Assembly (NCBI GenBank): GCA_001464335.1 | Contig: LNEV01000002.1 | Coordinates: forward strand, 124,001-188,000 | DNA length: 64,000 nt | From: Rhizobiales bacterium Ga0077545 | GTDB lineage: Bacteria > Pseudomonadota > Alphaproteobacteria > Rhizobiales > Methylopilaceae | Direction of reading: 5' to 3' | Part shown: in pieces, positions 1-8,825 of the stretch | Position numbering within the stretch: the first letter of the stretch is position 1 | Layout of the letters: each line of letters starts with the position of its first letter | Notes under the pieces: generated by a model | The model's input: only the letters and a program-made list of their open reading frames with translations | What the model was told of the DNA's origin: nothing | Database searches by the model: none | Program-made: the position numbers and the translations under genes

Positions 1-1
1 G

Positions 2-625
2 CCGCCGCTGCCCCAGCCGCGCCGCATGTGGGCGGGAAGCGAAATCCGGTTTCTGGCGCCCATCGCCATCGGCGACACGCTGCGCAAGACATCGCGCATC
101 GCCGACATTGCGGAAAAAGCGGGGAAAACGGGCAACCTGATCTTCGTGACTGTCGCGCACGAGTTCGAACGCGACGGGAAAACCCTCCTCACCGAAACGC
201 AGAATCTGGTCTACCGCGACGATCCCGCGCCCGGTGAAACGGCTCCGCCGCCGAAACCAGCCCCGGCCAAAGCGGACTGGTCGGAACGCCACGCCCCGGA
301 TCCCGTCCTGCTGTTCCGCTATTCAGCGGTCACCTTCAATGCCCATCGCATTCACTACGACGAACCCTACGCACGTACGGTCGAAGGATATCCCGGCATT
401 ATCGTGCATGGACAGTTGACGGCGACGCTGATGCTGCGCGCTTTCCAGAAACACAATCCCGGCCTCCGCCCGACCGCGTTCTCCTTCCGGGCGGTCAAGC
501 CGCTTTTTTCCGGAGCTCCGTTCTTCGTCGAAGGAGCCGCCGGAGACGAGGCCGACAGTTTCAAGCTCTGGGCGCGCAACGAGGCCGGCGATCTTTCGAT
601 GACGGCCGACCTGAAAGTGGCCTGA
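2..625 (+). CDS. MaoC-like acyl-CoA hydratase, C-terminal part (truncated by the window edge)
   Basis: The reading frame is open to the left edge, and the residues before the first ATG (position 26) already look like this family (Pro-rich then RRMWAGSEI), so the gene starts upstream. The protein resembles the HTD2/mesaconyl-CoA hydratase group of MaoC-like hot-dog proteins, which add water to or remove it from enoyl-CoA thioesters in the cytosol. The C-terminal hot-dog half shows FNAHRIHYDEPYA and GIIVHGQLTATL, the usual hydratase Asp/His region. It lies 2 bases ahead of an aconitase-family gene on the same strand, suggesting a shared transcript for organic-acid or acyl-CoA metabolism. The substrate cannot be read from the sequence. 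Confidence 0.85.
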   Translation, partial: PPLPQPRRMWAGSEIRFLAPIAIGDTLRKTSRIADIAEKAGKTGNLIFVTVAHEFERDGKTLLTETQNLVYRDDPAPGETAPPPKPAPAKADWSERHAPDPVLLFRYSAVTFNAHRIHYDEPYARTVEGYPGIIVHGQLTATLMLRAFQKHNPGLRPTAFSFRAVKPLFSGAPFFVEGAAGDEADSFKLWARNEAGDLSMTADLKVA

Positions 626-627
626 CA

Positions 628-3267
628 ATGCCGATCCATCCCGACCGCCAGTTTGCGAGGCCCTTGGCAGGTCGGGATTGCATGGTGGATATCATTAGCC
701 TGACTGCGGCTGAAGAGAGCGGGCTCCCGCTGCGCGGGCTTCCGCGGTCGCTGCGCATCATGGCAGAGGGATTGCTGGCGCATTTGCCGCCGGACGATGC
801 CGCGCGGGACATCCATAATCTCGCTGCGCGGGAAAACTCGGTTTCCTTCATTCCAGGACGCGCGCTTCTTCAGGATTTTCTCGGCATTCCGCTGATGACG
901 GACATGGCTTCGATGCGCGATGCGCTCGCGGCCGCAGGGCAAGATCCTTCAATTCTCAATCCCAGGATCCCGGTCGACTTCGTGGTCGACCATTCCCTTG
1001 TCGTCCATCATTTCGGATCGGCGGATGCGCTTGCGATGAACCGCAGCGAGGAGTTCTCAAGAAACCGCGAAAGGTTCGCATTTATCAAATGGTGCGAGAA
1101 CGCGTTCGAGAACGTACGTATCGTCCCGCCCGGAAGCGGCATCATGCACCAAGTCAATCTCGAATGGCTGGCGCAAGTCGTGTCGCTGCACCGCTTGCCC
1201 GGCGGCCGCTCTCTGGCGATGTCGGACACGATGATCGGCACAGACAGCCATACGACTATGATCAACGGCCTCGGCGTGTTGGGCTGGGGTGTCGGCGGAA
1301 TCGAGGCAGAGACCGCGATGCTCGGCGTGCCAGTCACGATGGCCTCGCCGCGAGTTGTCGGTCTCACGCTCACCGGAGCTCTGACGCCGGGCGTGACGGC
1401 GACCGATCTCGTGCTTCATCTCACCGAGTTTCTACGCGGCGTTGGCGTCGTCGATGCCTTCGTGGAGTTCGAAGGATCCGGTCTGGCCGGCCTGTCGGTA
1501 ACCGATCGGGCCACGATCGCAAACATGGCGCCGGAGTATGGAGCGACCTGCGCCCATTTTCCGGTCGACGACAAAACGCTCGACTATCTGCGAATGACGG
1601 GGCGCAGCGACGACCACATTGATCTCGTCGAACGCTACACCAAGGAGCAGGGATTATGGCGATATCCCGACACCGCGGGCGATATCGATTTTGATCGGAC
1701 ATATCACTTCGACCTCTCCAAAGTCGAACCCTCGCTCGCGGGGCCGACACGCCCCCAGGATCGCGTCCGCCTCGCCGATGTTCCGGTCTCGCTCCAAAAG
1801 AGGGCAAGAGATCTCGGCAAGGCGGATCTCGTTCCAGCTTCGGATGATGAACTCGACAACGGGGCGGTCGTGATCGCGGCCATTACGAGTTGCACCAACA
1901 CGGCCAATCCGCCTTTGATGATCGCAGCGGGCCTGCTCGCGAAGAGGGCGGTGGAGCGCGGGCTTCGTGCTGCGCCGCACGTGAAGACCTCGCTGTCGCC
2001 CGGCTCCCGTGCGGTCACCGCATATCTTGAGAACGCCGGACTGCAGATCTATCTTGACCAACTCGGTTTCCAGACGATCGGCTACGGATGCGCCACCTGT
2101 AACGGCAATTCGGGACCCCTCTCCGACAAGGTTTCCAGGGATATCGACACGCGCGGCGTCGTCGCGGCAGCCGTCCTGTCGGGAAACCGCAATTTCGAGG
2201 GCCGCATCAATCCGCTGGCGAAAGCCGCCTATCTGGCATCGCCGCCGCTGGTCGTCTGTTATGCGATCGCAGGTACGGTGACCCGGGATCTGACCCGCGA
2301 GCCGGTCGGCTGGGATGCGGATGGCGCGCCGGTGCATCTTCATGAGATCTGGCCGTCGGATGAGGAGATCGCGGTGTGCGTATCGCAAGCGGTCGAAAGC
2401 CGTCAGTTTTTGGCGCTGTATGACGATGATCGCGCAGGCAACGAGGACTGGAAGCGTCTGCCGGCGCCCAGCACGACGCTGTTCCCCTGGGATGTGGGCA
2501 GCACCTTCATCGGGCCGTCGCCCTTTCCCGCGTTTAATCGGGAGCCCGGCCATTTCAGCCGTTTGTATGATCTTCGGCCTTTGCTTATTCTCGGGGATTC
2601 GGTAACGACGGACCATATCTCGCCGAATGCTGCGATCCGGCGGGGCAGCCCGGCGGCCGAGTTCCTCTCGGAAGCGGGTGTCGATCCGCTGCGCTTCGGT
2701 AATTACGGAGCGCGCCGCGGCAATGTCGATGTGTGCGCACGCGGAATGTTCGACAATCCGCTGCTACGCAACGAGATGCTTCCCGGAAGCCTTGGCAACA
2801 GGACCATCCGTCACCCGCATGGACAGGTATGCTCGGTCTATGAAGCCGGCGATGCCTATCGCCGTGCGGGGACCGGCGCTCTTATTATCGCCGGCCGCGA
2901 ATATGGTGCCGGGTCCTCACGCGATTTCGCGGCAAAGGGGCTGAAGCTGCTCGGCGTCGAGGTCGTTCTTGCCGAGAGCTTCGAGCGCATTCACCGCACC
3001 AATCTCGCGGGCGCCGGCGTGCTGCCGCTGGTTTTCGCGAAAGGGCAGACGCGCAACTCGCTGGGTCTCGACGGCGAGCATGTTTTCGATCTGTCGCTTT
3101 CGGATGCGCTCGCGCCTGGCTCGCCCGTCCACATCGTGGCGCGACACCCTAGGCACGATCCTGTTTCCTTCCGCGCTGTCGCCGATTTGCGTACGTTTGC
3201 CGAAGTCGAGATGCTGGAAGCGGGCGGAATTCTGCCCTGGATCCTTGCCCGCCTTACGCGTTCCTGA
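628..3267 (+). CDS. acnA: Aconitase family hydratase (AcnA-like paralogue)
   Basis: An 879-residue [4Fe-4S] dehydratase that by homology isomerises citrate/isocitrate or a related tricarboxylate. Landmarks in order are the substrate-binding IGTDSHTTMINGLGVLGWGVGG, the first cluster cysteine in ITSCTNTANP, the paired cysteines in GYGCATCNGNSGPL, and the swivel-domain GREYGAGSSRDFAAKG and ESFERIHRTNLAGAG. All three cluster cysteines are present, so it should be active. It is slightly shorter than the usual AcnA of about 890-910 residues. The start at 628 lies just after the MaoC-like stop; an ATG at 682 is the alternative. The neighbouring acyl-CoA hydratase suggests a specialised paralogue rather than the main TCA enzyme, but that is inference. 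Confidence 0.9.
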   Translation: MPIHPDRQFARPLAGRDCMVDIISLTAAEESGLPLRGLPRSLRIMAEGLLAHLPPDDAARDIHNLAARENSVSFIPGRALLQDFLGIPLMTDMASMRDALAAAGQDPSILNPRIPVDFVVDHSLVVHHFGSADALAMNRSEEFSRNRERFAFIKWCENAFENVRIVPPGSGIMHQVNLEWLAQVVSLHRLPGGRSLAMSDTMIGTDSHTTMINGLGVLGWGVGGIEAETAMLGVPVTMASPRVVGLTLTGALTPGVTATDLVLHLTEFLRGVGVVDAFVEFEGSGLAGLSVTDRATIANMAPEYGATCAHFPVDDKTLDYLRMTGRSDDHIDLVERYTKEQGLWRYPDTAGDIDFDRTYHFDLSKVEPSLAGPTRPQDRVRLADVPVSLQKRARDLGKADLVPASDDELDNGAVVIAAITSCTNTANPPLMIAAGLLAKRAVERGLRAAPHVKTSLSPGSRAVTAYLENAGLQIYLDQLGFQTIGYGCATCNGNSGPLSDKVSRDIDTRGVVAAAVLSGNRNFEGRINPLAKAAYLASPPLVVCYAIAGTVTRDLTREPVGWDADGAPVHLHEIWPSDEEIAVCVSQAVESRQFLALYDDDRAGNEDWKRLPAPSTTLFPWDVGSTFIGPSPFPAFNREPGHFSRLYDLRPLLILGDSVTTDHISPNAAIRRGSPAAEFLSEAGVDPLRFGNYGARRGNVDVCARGMFDNPLLRNEMLPGSLGNRTIRHPHGQVCSVYEAGDAYRRAGTGALIIAGREYGAGSSRDFAAKGLKLLGVEVVLAESFERIHRTNLAGAGVLPLVFAKGQTRNSLGLDGEHVFDLSLSDALAPGSPVHIVARHPRHDPVSFRAVADLRTFAEVEMLEAGGILPWILARLTRS

Positions 3268-3397
3268 CACCGCGCAATTCTTGCGCGCCGCAGGGACACG
3301 CGAACGATGGTGGATAAAATTCTGGCCCGGCTTACTTGAATGGACGCAGGCGTGGACCCTCACGGATCCGCTACCCTATTGATTTATCGCTGGAAAT

Positions 3398-3416
3398 CGA
3401 TGGTAGCGAGGGAGGG
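3398..3416 (-). repeat. Attachment-like direct repeat, copy 1 (tRNA 3' end)
   Basis: Nineteen bases identical to 62912-62930. On the minus strand they read as the end of a tRNA T-stem, the acceptor strand CCTCGCT, discriminator A and CCA. The rest of 3268-3560 holds no convincing gene. The copy is best explained as the left-end remnant of an old insertion at a tRNA gene. Confidence 0.6.
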
Positions 3417-3560
3417 TTCCCATTACAAAAACATATGGGACCTGCGCATCGAAGAATTCGATGCGTTCGCGTCAGCGAACTTGTGGTTTGTAGCGCTCTG
3501 TCTGGCCTTGGGGCAGGTGATGAAATGTCTCGCATCCTTGGGATGCTGCGCAAACTGCTA

Positions 3561-4322
3561 TCAGATGGCCAGCTTGAGTTTGTATGTATATGCATCGCCG
3601 CGAAACAGGCCTTCGACGTACTCGATCATGCGATCATCGGCGGAATAGCTCTTGCGTTTGATCAGCAGGCAGGGATGTGGCTCCGGAAAATCGAAGATCC
3701 GGCATTCCACCGCGGAAGGCAGAGTGGCTTCGATGGATTGTTCGCAGTGAAGCAGCCGGACACCCGTTTCCGCCAGCGTCTGGTACATCGATCCCGAAAC
3801 ATCGCGTTTTTCGAGGCCGGGGGCGGCGGCAAGGCTGTACCACGCCCGCTCGCGCGACAGCGGCACGCCGTCTCCGTAACGAACGCGCACGAGATACAGG
3901 AAGCTCGCGTCGGAGGGCATTCCGAAGATGGCGGCGATGTTTGCATCGCGCACAACCTCATTCTCGATGATCTTCGAGGAGGGAATCCGGCCGAGCTCCC
4001 GCATCTCTTCGGTGAACCCTTTCAGCCGGTCCATCCCCATGTCCAGGCGCTGCGGTTTGCTCACCACGGACCCGAGCCGGCCCTTGCTGGTCAGCACGCC
4101 ACTTTCGCGCAAGCTGTTGTAGCAGTGCTGAACGGTGGTGCGGCTCACCCCGAGCTTGTCGGCCAGATCGCGCTCGGCGGGCAGCGTGGTCCCTCCGGGT
4201 ATCGCGCCCGTCGCAATCAATTTTTCGATCTGTCCGGCAAGCTGGCGATAGATCGGCTCGGCTGTGTCGTCGCGAACGCGCAACAACGTTGCTAATGGCT
4301 GGCCCGCGAAGTCACCTGACAC
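3561..4322 (-). CDS. GntR-family transcriptional regulator with UTRA ligand domain
   Basis: A 253-residue regulator with an N-terminal winged helix (EPIYRQLAGQIEKLIATGAIPGG, then LPAERDLADKLGVSRTTVQHCYNSL, about residues 17-75) and a C-terminal UTRA domain of the HutC subfamily. The UTRA domain includes YLVRVRYGDGVPLSRERAWY and the typical LLIKRKSYSADDR strand near the end. Such proteins bind DNA as dimers and release it on binding a small effector. The start is GTG at 4322. It is divergent from the PfkB-type kinase gene with a short intergenic region, so the kinase and itself are the likely targets. A clean palindromic operator was not evident between them. Confidence 0.9.
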   Translation of the reverse strand: MSGDFAGQPLATLLRVRDDTAEPIYRQLAGQIEKLIATGAIPGGTTLPAERDLADKLGVSRTTVQHCYNSLRESGVLTSKGRLGSVVSKPQRLDMGMDRLKGFTEEMRELGRIPSSKIIENEVVRDANIAAIFGMPSDASFLYLVRVRYGDGVPLSRERAWYSLAAAPGLEKRDVSGSMYQTLAETGVRLLHCEQSIEATLPSAVECRIFDFPEPHPCLLIKRKSYSADDRMIEYVEGLFRGDAYTYKLKLAI

Positions 4323-4389
4323 GAGAACTGCTTCTTTCTCTTTTGTATTTCCACCCGGACTGGTTCAATGGTCGGGCGCGAGGTGGACC

Positions 4390-5298
4390 ATGCCGAAAAC
4401 GGCGAGTGTTTTCGTAATCGGCAGCTTCATCGTAGCAGCTTCCACCAAGCTAGCACGTCTTCCGATGCCGGGTGAATCGCTGGCTGCGGACAATCTTGTT
4501 CTGGAGCCGGGCGGCAAGGGTTTCAACCTCGCGCTCGGCCTGCACCGCCTCGATGTCCCTGTTCATGGCATCATGGCGGTCGGCGAGGACGTCTTCGCCG
4601 CGTTCGCGGAGGCGGCGCTGCACAGCGCCGGACTGCCGCCCTCCATGCTCCGGCGATTGCCCGGGCAGACCGGCGCGGGGATCGGCTTTGCCAGCGATGA
4701 CGGGAGCAACTGCCTCGCCATATTTTCCGGCGTCAATGCGGCGCTGTCGGCCGGGGATGTGCTGGCGCACGACGCGCTGCCGGGAGCATCGCTCGTTCTT
4801 GCCCAGTTCGAGACGGGGGATGCCGCAATTCTGGCCGGCTTCCGGTCGGCCCGTGGACGCGGCGCGGAAACGCTGCTCAATCCGTCGCCCTACCGTCCCA
4901 TCGATCCGGACATTCTGGCCAGCACGTCGGTTCTCATCGTGAATGAGACCGAAGCCTCCTTGTACGCACGCGATTTCGGAGTGGCCGCGGATAACATTGA
5001 CGCCCTTGCCGCCGCATTGTTCGAGCGCGGCCCGCATACCGTAATCGTCACGCTTGGCGAGCGCGGAGTTGCGGCCCACCGCCAGGGGCAGGCTCCGATG
5101 CACCGACCCGCTCGAAGCGTGCACGCCGTCGACTGCCTGGGCGCCGGGGACGCCTTCACGGCCGGGTTTGTCGCGGGGCTCGTCCGTCATGCGGATTTCG
5201 CGACCTGTCTCGATATGGGCTGCGCCTGCGGCGCGTTCTGCGTGGCCCGGCCGGGCGTCTTTCACGCTCTGCCATTCGCCGGCGACATGGATTTCTGA
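4390..5298 (+). CDS. PfkB/ribokinase-family carbohydrate kinase
   Basis: A kinase of about 302 residues that phosphorylates a sugar or nucleoside with ATP in the cytosol. The N-terminal PfkB signature is EPGGKGFNLALGL and the C-terminal one, with the catalytic Asp and anion hole, is DCLGAGDAFTAGFVAGL. I chose ATG 4390, preceded by a GAGGTGG ribosome site. The longer frame back to 4264 would run into the divergent regulator and has no family-like sequence. Divergent pairing with a GntR/UTRA regulator suggests effector-controlled sugar use. The sugar is unknown. Confidence 0.88.
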   Translation: MPKTASVFVIGSFIVAASTKLARLPMPGESLAADNLVLEPGGKGFNLALGLHRLDVPVHGIMAVGEDVFAAFAEAALHSAGLPPSMLRRLPGQTGAGIGFASDDGSNCLAIFSGVNAALSAGDVLAHDALPGASLVLAQFETGDAAILAGFRSARGRGAETLLNPSPYRPIDPDILASTSVLIVNETEASLYARDFGVAADNIDALAAALFERGPHTVIVTLGERGVAAHRQGQAPMHRPARSVHAVDCLGAGDAFTAGFVAGLVRHADFATCLDMGCACGAFCVARPGVFHALPFAGDMDF

Positions 5299-5430
5299 GA
5301 CGCCGCTGTGGCGCGAATGCACCAGGACCGGGGAAATGCCGGGCAGGCCGTGTTTCACTCGTAGACAATCCAAAATCAATCCATAATGATCCAAACCAAC
5401 CAAGCCGACGACTCGAACAGGGGATTTCCG

Positions 5431-6108
5431 ATGAAAGCATTCAGCTCCGTAGCCATTGCCTTGGCGATGGGTGGAACGGCAACTGCCGCCGACCTCGGAA
5501 CGTTCGAGCCGCCGCCAGCAGTCGCAAGCTGGACGGGCTGCTATGTCGGCGTGCATGTGGGCGGCGGCAAGGGCGACAAGACGAGCGCTGCACCTTTCAG
5601 CGACTACAGCGGCGATGTCAGTGGCCCGCTCGGCGGTGCCCAAGCCGGCTGCGATTATCAGTTCGACACCTTCGTCATCGGCCTTGTCGGAGACATCTCC
5701 GGGACCGGTATTGACGGCGCGGAAGACTTCACGATTGCCGGCCCCCTGCTGACGACCAGCACGACCGAGCTCGATTGGCTCGCCACCATCCGTGGCCGTG
5801 TCGGGGTGGGCTTCGACAACATGCTGGTCTACGCGACCGGTGGCCTTGCGATCGCCGACGTCACCGTGAACCTGTCGACGGGCGCCTTCCCGGAGGGGCA
5901 GGACCAAAGCAACACACATCTTGGCTGGACCGTCGGCGGCGGCGCGGAATTCCGCATCACCGAGAGCATCTCGATGTTCGGCGAATATCTGTACGCCGAC
6001 CTCGGCGACGAGGACTATTCCTACAGTGCACCGTTAGCCCCGCAGACGCACAACGTCACCATCGACAATCTCCACATCTTCAAAGTCGGTGCGAACTACC
6101 GCTTCTGA
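5431..6108 (+). CDS. Outer-membrane porin family protein (Omp25/31-like beta-barrel)
   Basis: A 225-residue outer-membrane beta-barrel. Residues 1-20 form a signal peptide (MKAFSSVAIALAMGGTATAA). Then follow WTGCYVGVHVGGGKGDK, the first strand typical of the Rhizobiales Omp25/Omp31 family, the alternating strand LDWLATIRGRVGVGFDNMLVYATGGLAIADV, and the terminal Phe in FKVGANYRF needed for BAM recognition. The start at 5431 follows a GGGGATTTCCG ribosome site. A second porin of the same family follows 39 bases downstream, so the two probably form a transcript. Confidence 0.85.
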   Translation: MKAFSSVAIALAMGGTATAADLGTFEPPPAVASWTGCYVGVHVGGGKGDKTSAAPFSDYSGDVSGPLGGAQAGCDYQFDTFVIGLVGDISGTGIDGAEDFTIAGPLLTTSTTELDWLATIRGRVGVGFDNMLVYATGGLAIADVTVNLSTGAFPEGQDQSNTHLGWTVGGGAEFRITESISMFGEYLYADLGDEDYSYSAPLAPQTHNVTIDNLHIFKVGANYRF

Positions 6109-6147
6109 AGGGTCCGCTCCAAAGGCTGAAACCCAAGGAACATCGCT

Positions 6148-6783
6148 GTGAAGAATTTCACCATTGCGTGCTTGCTGGCCGGGATGGCCATGTCAGGACA
6201 GCAGATCAAGGCGGTCGCTCAGGAAATCAGCGAACCAAGCTGGAGCGGCTTCTATGCGGGTGTGCACGCTGGCTATGGCACGAGCGACGCCTCCCATTGG
6301 GAAGTCAGCGATCCTCCTTATGCAGATTACACCGTGGACGGTTTTCTCGGCGGTGTGACCCTCGGCTACAATTTTCAGTGGGACCGGATCATCGCTGGCG
6401 TCGAGACGGATTTTTCTCTCGCCGATCTCGACGGTTCGGAATCGAACGCCAATTGCGGGCCCGCCGACTGTCGCGCATCTGCGGACTGGCTGTGGACCTT
6501 GCGGGGGCGTGTCGGCATCGATCTTGACGGGTGGATGCCCTACGTGACGGGTGGCCTTGCCGTGACCGATGCCGCCGGTTCAACCACCTCCACGTCCGGA
6601 AGCGAATCGATCACCGGCTGGACCGCGGGAGGCGGCGTCGAAGTCGCAGCCGGCAGCAACCTCTCTTTCAAGGTCGAATATATGTACGTCGATGTCGGCG
6701 AAGAGATCGAGACGGCCGAATATTACAGGGCCTTGCTCGAGGACCTCCACGTTGTCCGGGCCGGCGTAAACTATCGGTTCTGA
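6148..6783 (+). CDS. Outer-membrane porin family protein, second copy
   Basis: A 211-residue beta-barrel related to the preceding gene. A GTG start at 6148 follows an AAGGAAC ribosome site. It has a signal peptide to about residue 25, then SWSGFYAGVHAGYGTSDA, LWTLRGRVGIDLDGWMPYVTGGLAVTDA and the terminal VRAGVNYRF. Its role is structural or in diffusion across the outer membrane. The tandem arrangement looks like a local duplication followed by divergence of the surface loops. Confidence 0.83.
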   Translation: MKNFTIACLLAGMAMSGQQIKAVAQEISEPSWSGFYAGVHAGYGTSDASHWEVSDPPYADYTVDGFLGGVTLGYNFQWDRIIAGVETDFSLADLDGSESNANCGPADCRASADWLWTLRGRVGIDLDGWMPYVTGGLAVTDAAGSTTSTSGSESITGWTAGGGVEVAAGSNLSFKVEYMYVDVGEEIETAEYYRALLEDLHVVRAGVNYRF

Positions 6784-6835
6784 TGGCGCGGCTTTGACGA
6801 TTGTAACAGAGTGGCGCCGTACCCCCGCCGCTCTT

Positions 6836-6872
6836 CGGCGGAGGCTTGCCCGGTATCTGCAAGCCTCCGCCG
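6836..6872. terminator. Perfect 14-bp inverted repeat after the porins
   Basis: CGGCGGAGGCTTGC and its exact complement are separated by 9 bases. It lies 53 bases after the second porin stop and probably ends that transcript, although no T-run follows. The rest of 6784-7082 shows no gene; it holds two direct copies of CTTTTGTACC (7006-7015 and 7019-7028) and a short hairpin at 7066-7086. Confidence 0.5.
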
Positions 6873-7005
6873 GGCCTTGCATTGAAAACCGCTGACGAGC
6901 GCCGATGGTCTCTTGCCGACGAGCGCCCGCAATTCTGCCGGGACGCCTTGCGAACCAGTAGATGCCGGTGCTCGGATGACGGAAAGGTCGCGCCATGATC
7001 AACGG

Positions 7006-7028
7006 CTTTTGTACCGCCCTTTTGTACC
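7006..7028. repeat. Tandem CTTTTGTACC repeat beside the recombinase gene
   Basis: Two 10-base copies, at 7006 and 7019, have starts 13 bases apart. They lie just outside the 3' end of the serine recombinase gene and could be a recombinase arm site. This is only a positional suggestion. Confidence 0.25.
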
Positions 7029-7082
7029 ACTCGGGCAATACTTAAGTCGCTGATTTTGCGTATTTCTAAGCCGCTCAGGGGC

Positions 7083-8729
7083 TTAGCGTTCTGATGGTAG
7101 CGAGGGACCGTTACCGCCTGACCCCACACGCAGGCTGCCACCGTCGTTACCGCCCATCAGCGCGTTGAGCCGGCCGAAGATCTGCACTTCGACCTCTCCC
7201 TTGTTCGTGCCTGGCCCGACGATGATGTGCGTGACGAGATCGCGCAGCGCCGCCGCGGCCTCGGTGTCGTTGGCGCCCATGCCCTTGCTCAGGCCGTCCT
7301 GCAATCGGGTGAGCATCTGCTCATAGCGGGCGAGCGCGGTCGGGTGCAGCGTAATCACCTTCACCTCTCCGGGGGCAGAGGCGAGGGCGTCCTCGGCGAT
7401 CTTCTTGCGGGCGGACAGATCCTTCGCCTGCGCCATCAGTTCCGGCACATCGCCCTCCGACGCGACCATCAGATTGATCACGCGCTGCAGCTCGCGTGCG
7501 GCCTGTGCGAGATTGCGTTCGAGGCGCGAGCGATTTTTGTTGCGGCGGGCGGCGAGGCGCATGCGCTCGGCCTGATATTCGGCGATGAACTCTGTCATGA
7601 CAGCCGGATCGTTCATTTCCGCGCGCAGGGCGCCGAGCACCTTCTCCTCGACGTTGTCCAGATAGAACATGCGCGGATCGGGGCACGAGCCGCTTTCGGT
7701 CGCGGCCGTGCAGCGCAGGCGGGTGCGGCCGGTTCGGTCCTTTCCGTGCGAGGACATGCCTGAGCCGCATCGGCAGCGCAGAAGGCCGGACAGCAGGTGC
7801 CGGGGCTTCCTGAGCAGCGGGTTCGTCCAGTGGACGGCGCGCGCCGCCTTCCGCGCCTGCGCCGCCGCGAAGGTCTCGGCGTCCACGATGGCGAGATCCG
7901 GAACCTCGGCGCTCTGCCACTGGTCGGGCGGATTAGGACGGGAGACGCGCTTTCCGGTCGACGGGTCGCGCAGCATGGACACCTTATTCCAGACGCGCCT
8001 GCCGGCGAACAGTTCGGTCTGCAGCAGGCCATTGCCGCGCTTCGTGTTGCCGTTGATGGTCGAGGCGTTCCAGCGCGCGCCGCGCGGCGCGGCCACGCCA
8101 TCCCGATTCAGCGCGTGCGCGATCTCGCGCGGCGTCTGCCCGGCGAGGTAGGCCGCGAAGATCCGGCGCACGATCGCGGCCTCGTCCTCTGCGATGGCGA
8201 GTTCGCCGGGCTTGCCCGGCACCGGGCTGTAGCCGTAGAGCCTGCCGCCTGCCGAGCGGCCGCTGCGCACGACACCGGAAAGGCCGCGCTTCGTTTTCTT
8301 GGCGCCTTCCTCGCGCTGCATCTGCCCGACCAGGCCGAACAGCCCGACCATGGCCGTGTCCATCGTGCCGGAATTGACGGCGCGGATCTCGATGCCGCGA
8401 AAGGCGAAGCGTTTGTGGAGGCCGGACAGATCCTCCATGTCGCGCGACAGGCGGTCGGCGTGTTCGACAAGCACCGTGTCGAACGGGCAGGGCAGCAGCT
8501 CGGACTGGGCGATGAGGGTGATGAGGCCGTTGCGGCCGAAGATGGAAGCGCCGGAGCGCGCGGCGTCGTGATGGACGGAAACCACCTCGATGCCCTCGCG
8601 CTCGGCGAGCGCTCGGCAGACGGCGATCTGGTCCTCAACGGACCTTTCGTTCTGCAGATCCGTCGAAAAGCGGGCGTAGATCGCGGCGCGGCGGTTCGTA
8701 CTCAAGCTTTTCTCCCGTCTCGGCTTCAT
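7083..8729 (-). CDS. Large serine recombinase (phage integrase/resolvase family)
   Basis: A site-specific DNA recombinase of about 548 residues. The N-terminal resolvase domain has the catalytic serine in AAIYARFSTDLQNERSVEDQI. It is followed by a Recombinase domain (AHALNRDGVAAPRGARWNASTI), a zinc ribbon (LLRCRCGSGM ... LRCTAATESGSC) and a C-terminal coiled coil. It is the last gene of the leftward early operon. ATG 8729 is close behind GAGGA; a TTG at 8705 with GGGAG six bases upstream may be the true start. The final codons (GPSLPSER) are encoded by the tRNA-like repeat at 7093-7107, so an attachment site overlaps its 3' end. It is the likely integrase or excisionase of the prophage. Confidence 0.92.
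   Translation of the reverse strand: MKPRREKSLSTNRRAAIYARFSTDLQNERSVEDQIAVCRALAEREGIEVVSVHHDAARSGASIFGRNGLITLIAQSELLPCPFDTVLVEHADRLSRDMEDLSGLHKRFAFRGIEIRAVNSGTMDTAMVGLFGLVGQMQREEGAKKTKRGLSGVVRSGRSAGGRLYGYSPVPGKPGELAIAEDEAAIVRRIFAAYLAGQTPREIAHALNRDGVAAPRGARWNASTINGNTKRGNGLLQTELFAGRRVWNKVSMLRDPSTGKRVSRPNPPDQWQSAEVPDLAIVDAETFAAAQARKAARAVHWTNPLLRKPRHLLSGLLRCRCGSGMSSHGKDRTGRTRLRCTAATESGSCPDPRMFYLDNVEEKVLGALRAEMNDPAVMTEFIAEYQAERMRLAARRNKNRSRLERNLAQAARELQRVINLMVASEGDVPELMAQAKDLSARKKIAEDALASAPGEVKVITLHPTALARYEQMLTRLQDGLSKGMGANDTEAAAALRDLVTHIIVGPGTNKGEVEVQIFGRLNALMGGNDGGSLRVGSGGNGPSLPSER
7093..7107 (-). repeat. Attachment-like direct repeat, copy 2 (tRNA 3' end)
   Basis: Fifteen bases shared with 3398 and 62912, again matching a tRNA acceptor strand plus CCA on the minus strand. 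The copy sits inside the last codons of the serine recombinase, the classical place for an att site next to an integrase. It probably marks the left end of the prophage. Confidence 0.55.
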
Positions 8730-8823
8730 GGTCCTCGCGCGCCGCCTGCCGCGCAAGAGCCCGTGCCAGCGCCAGAATGGCGGGGTCCGGCTCTCTACGC
8801 AAGGTTGTGGTGGCGCGGCGCAT
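8635..8823 (-). CDS. Small Arg/Ala-rich protein preceding the recombinase
   Basis: A 62-residue basic protein with an amphipathic helix (PAILALARALARQAAREDHEAE) and a C-terminal EPPRRDLRPLF segment. The start at ATG 8823 is 2 bases after the stop of the upstream gene and has AGAAGG before it. Its 3' part overlaps the recombinase gene by about 70-95 bases, depending on the recombinase start. Translational coupling to the recombinase suggests an accessory or excision-related role, but this is inferred from position only. Confidence 0.6.
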   Translation of the reverse strand: MRRATTTLRREPDPAILALARALARQAAREDHEAETGEKLEYEPPRRDLRPLFDGSAERKVR

Positions 8824-8825
8824 CG

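Noticed and set aside
3336..4295. Long rightward frame opposite the GntR regulator
   Set aside because: It is the antisense shadow of a clear GntR/UTRA gene and has no coherent domain or ribosome site.
4450..5919. 489-codon leftward frame
   Set aside because: It runs antisense to the PfkB kinase and porin genes, both of which have clear signatures; composition is Arg/Gly-rich shadow type.
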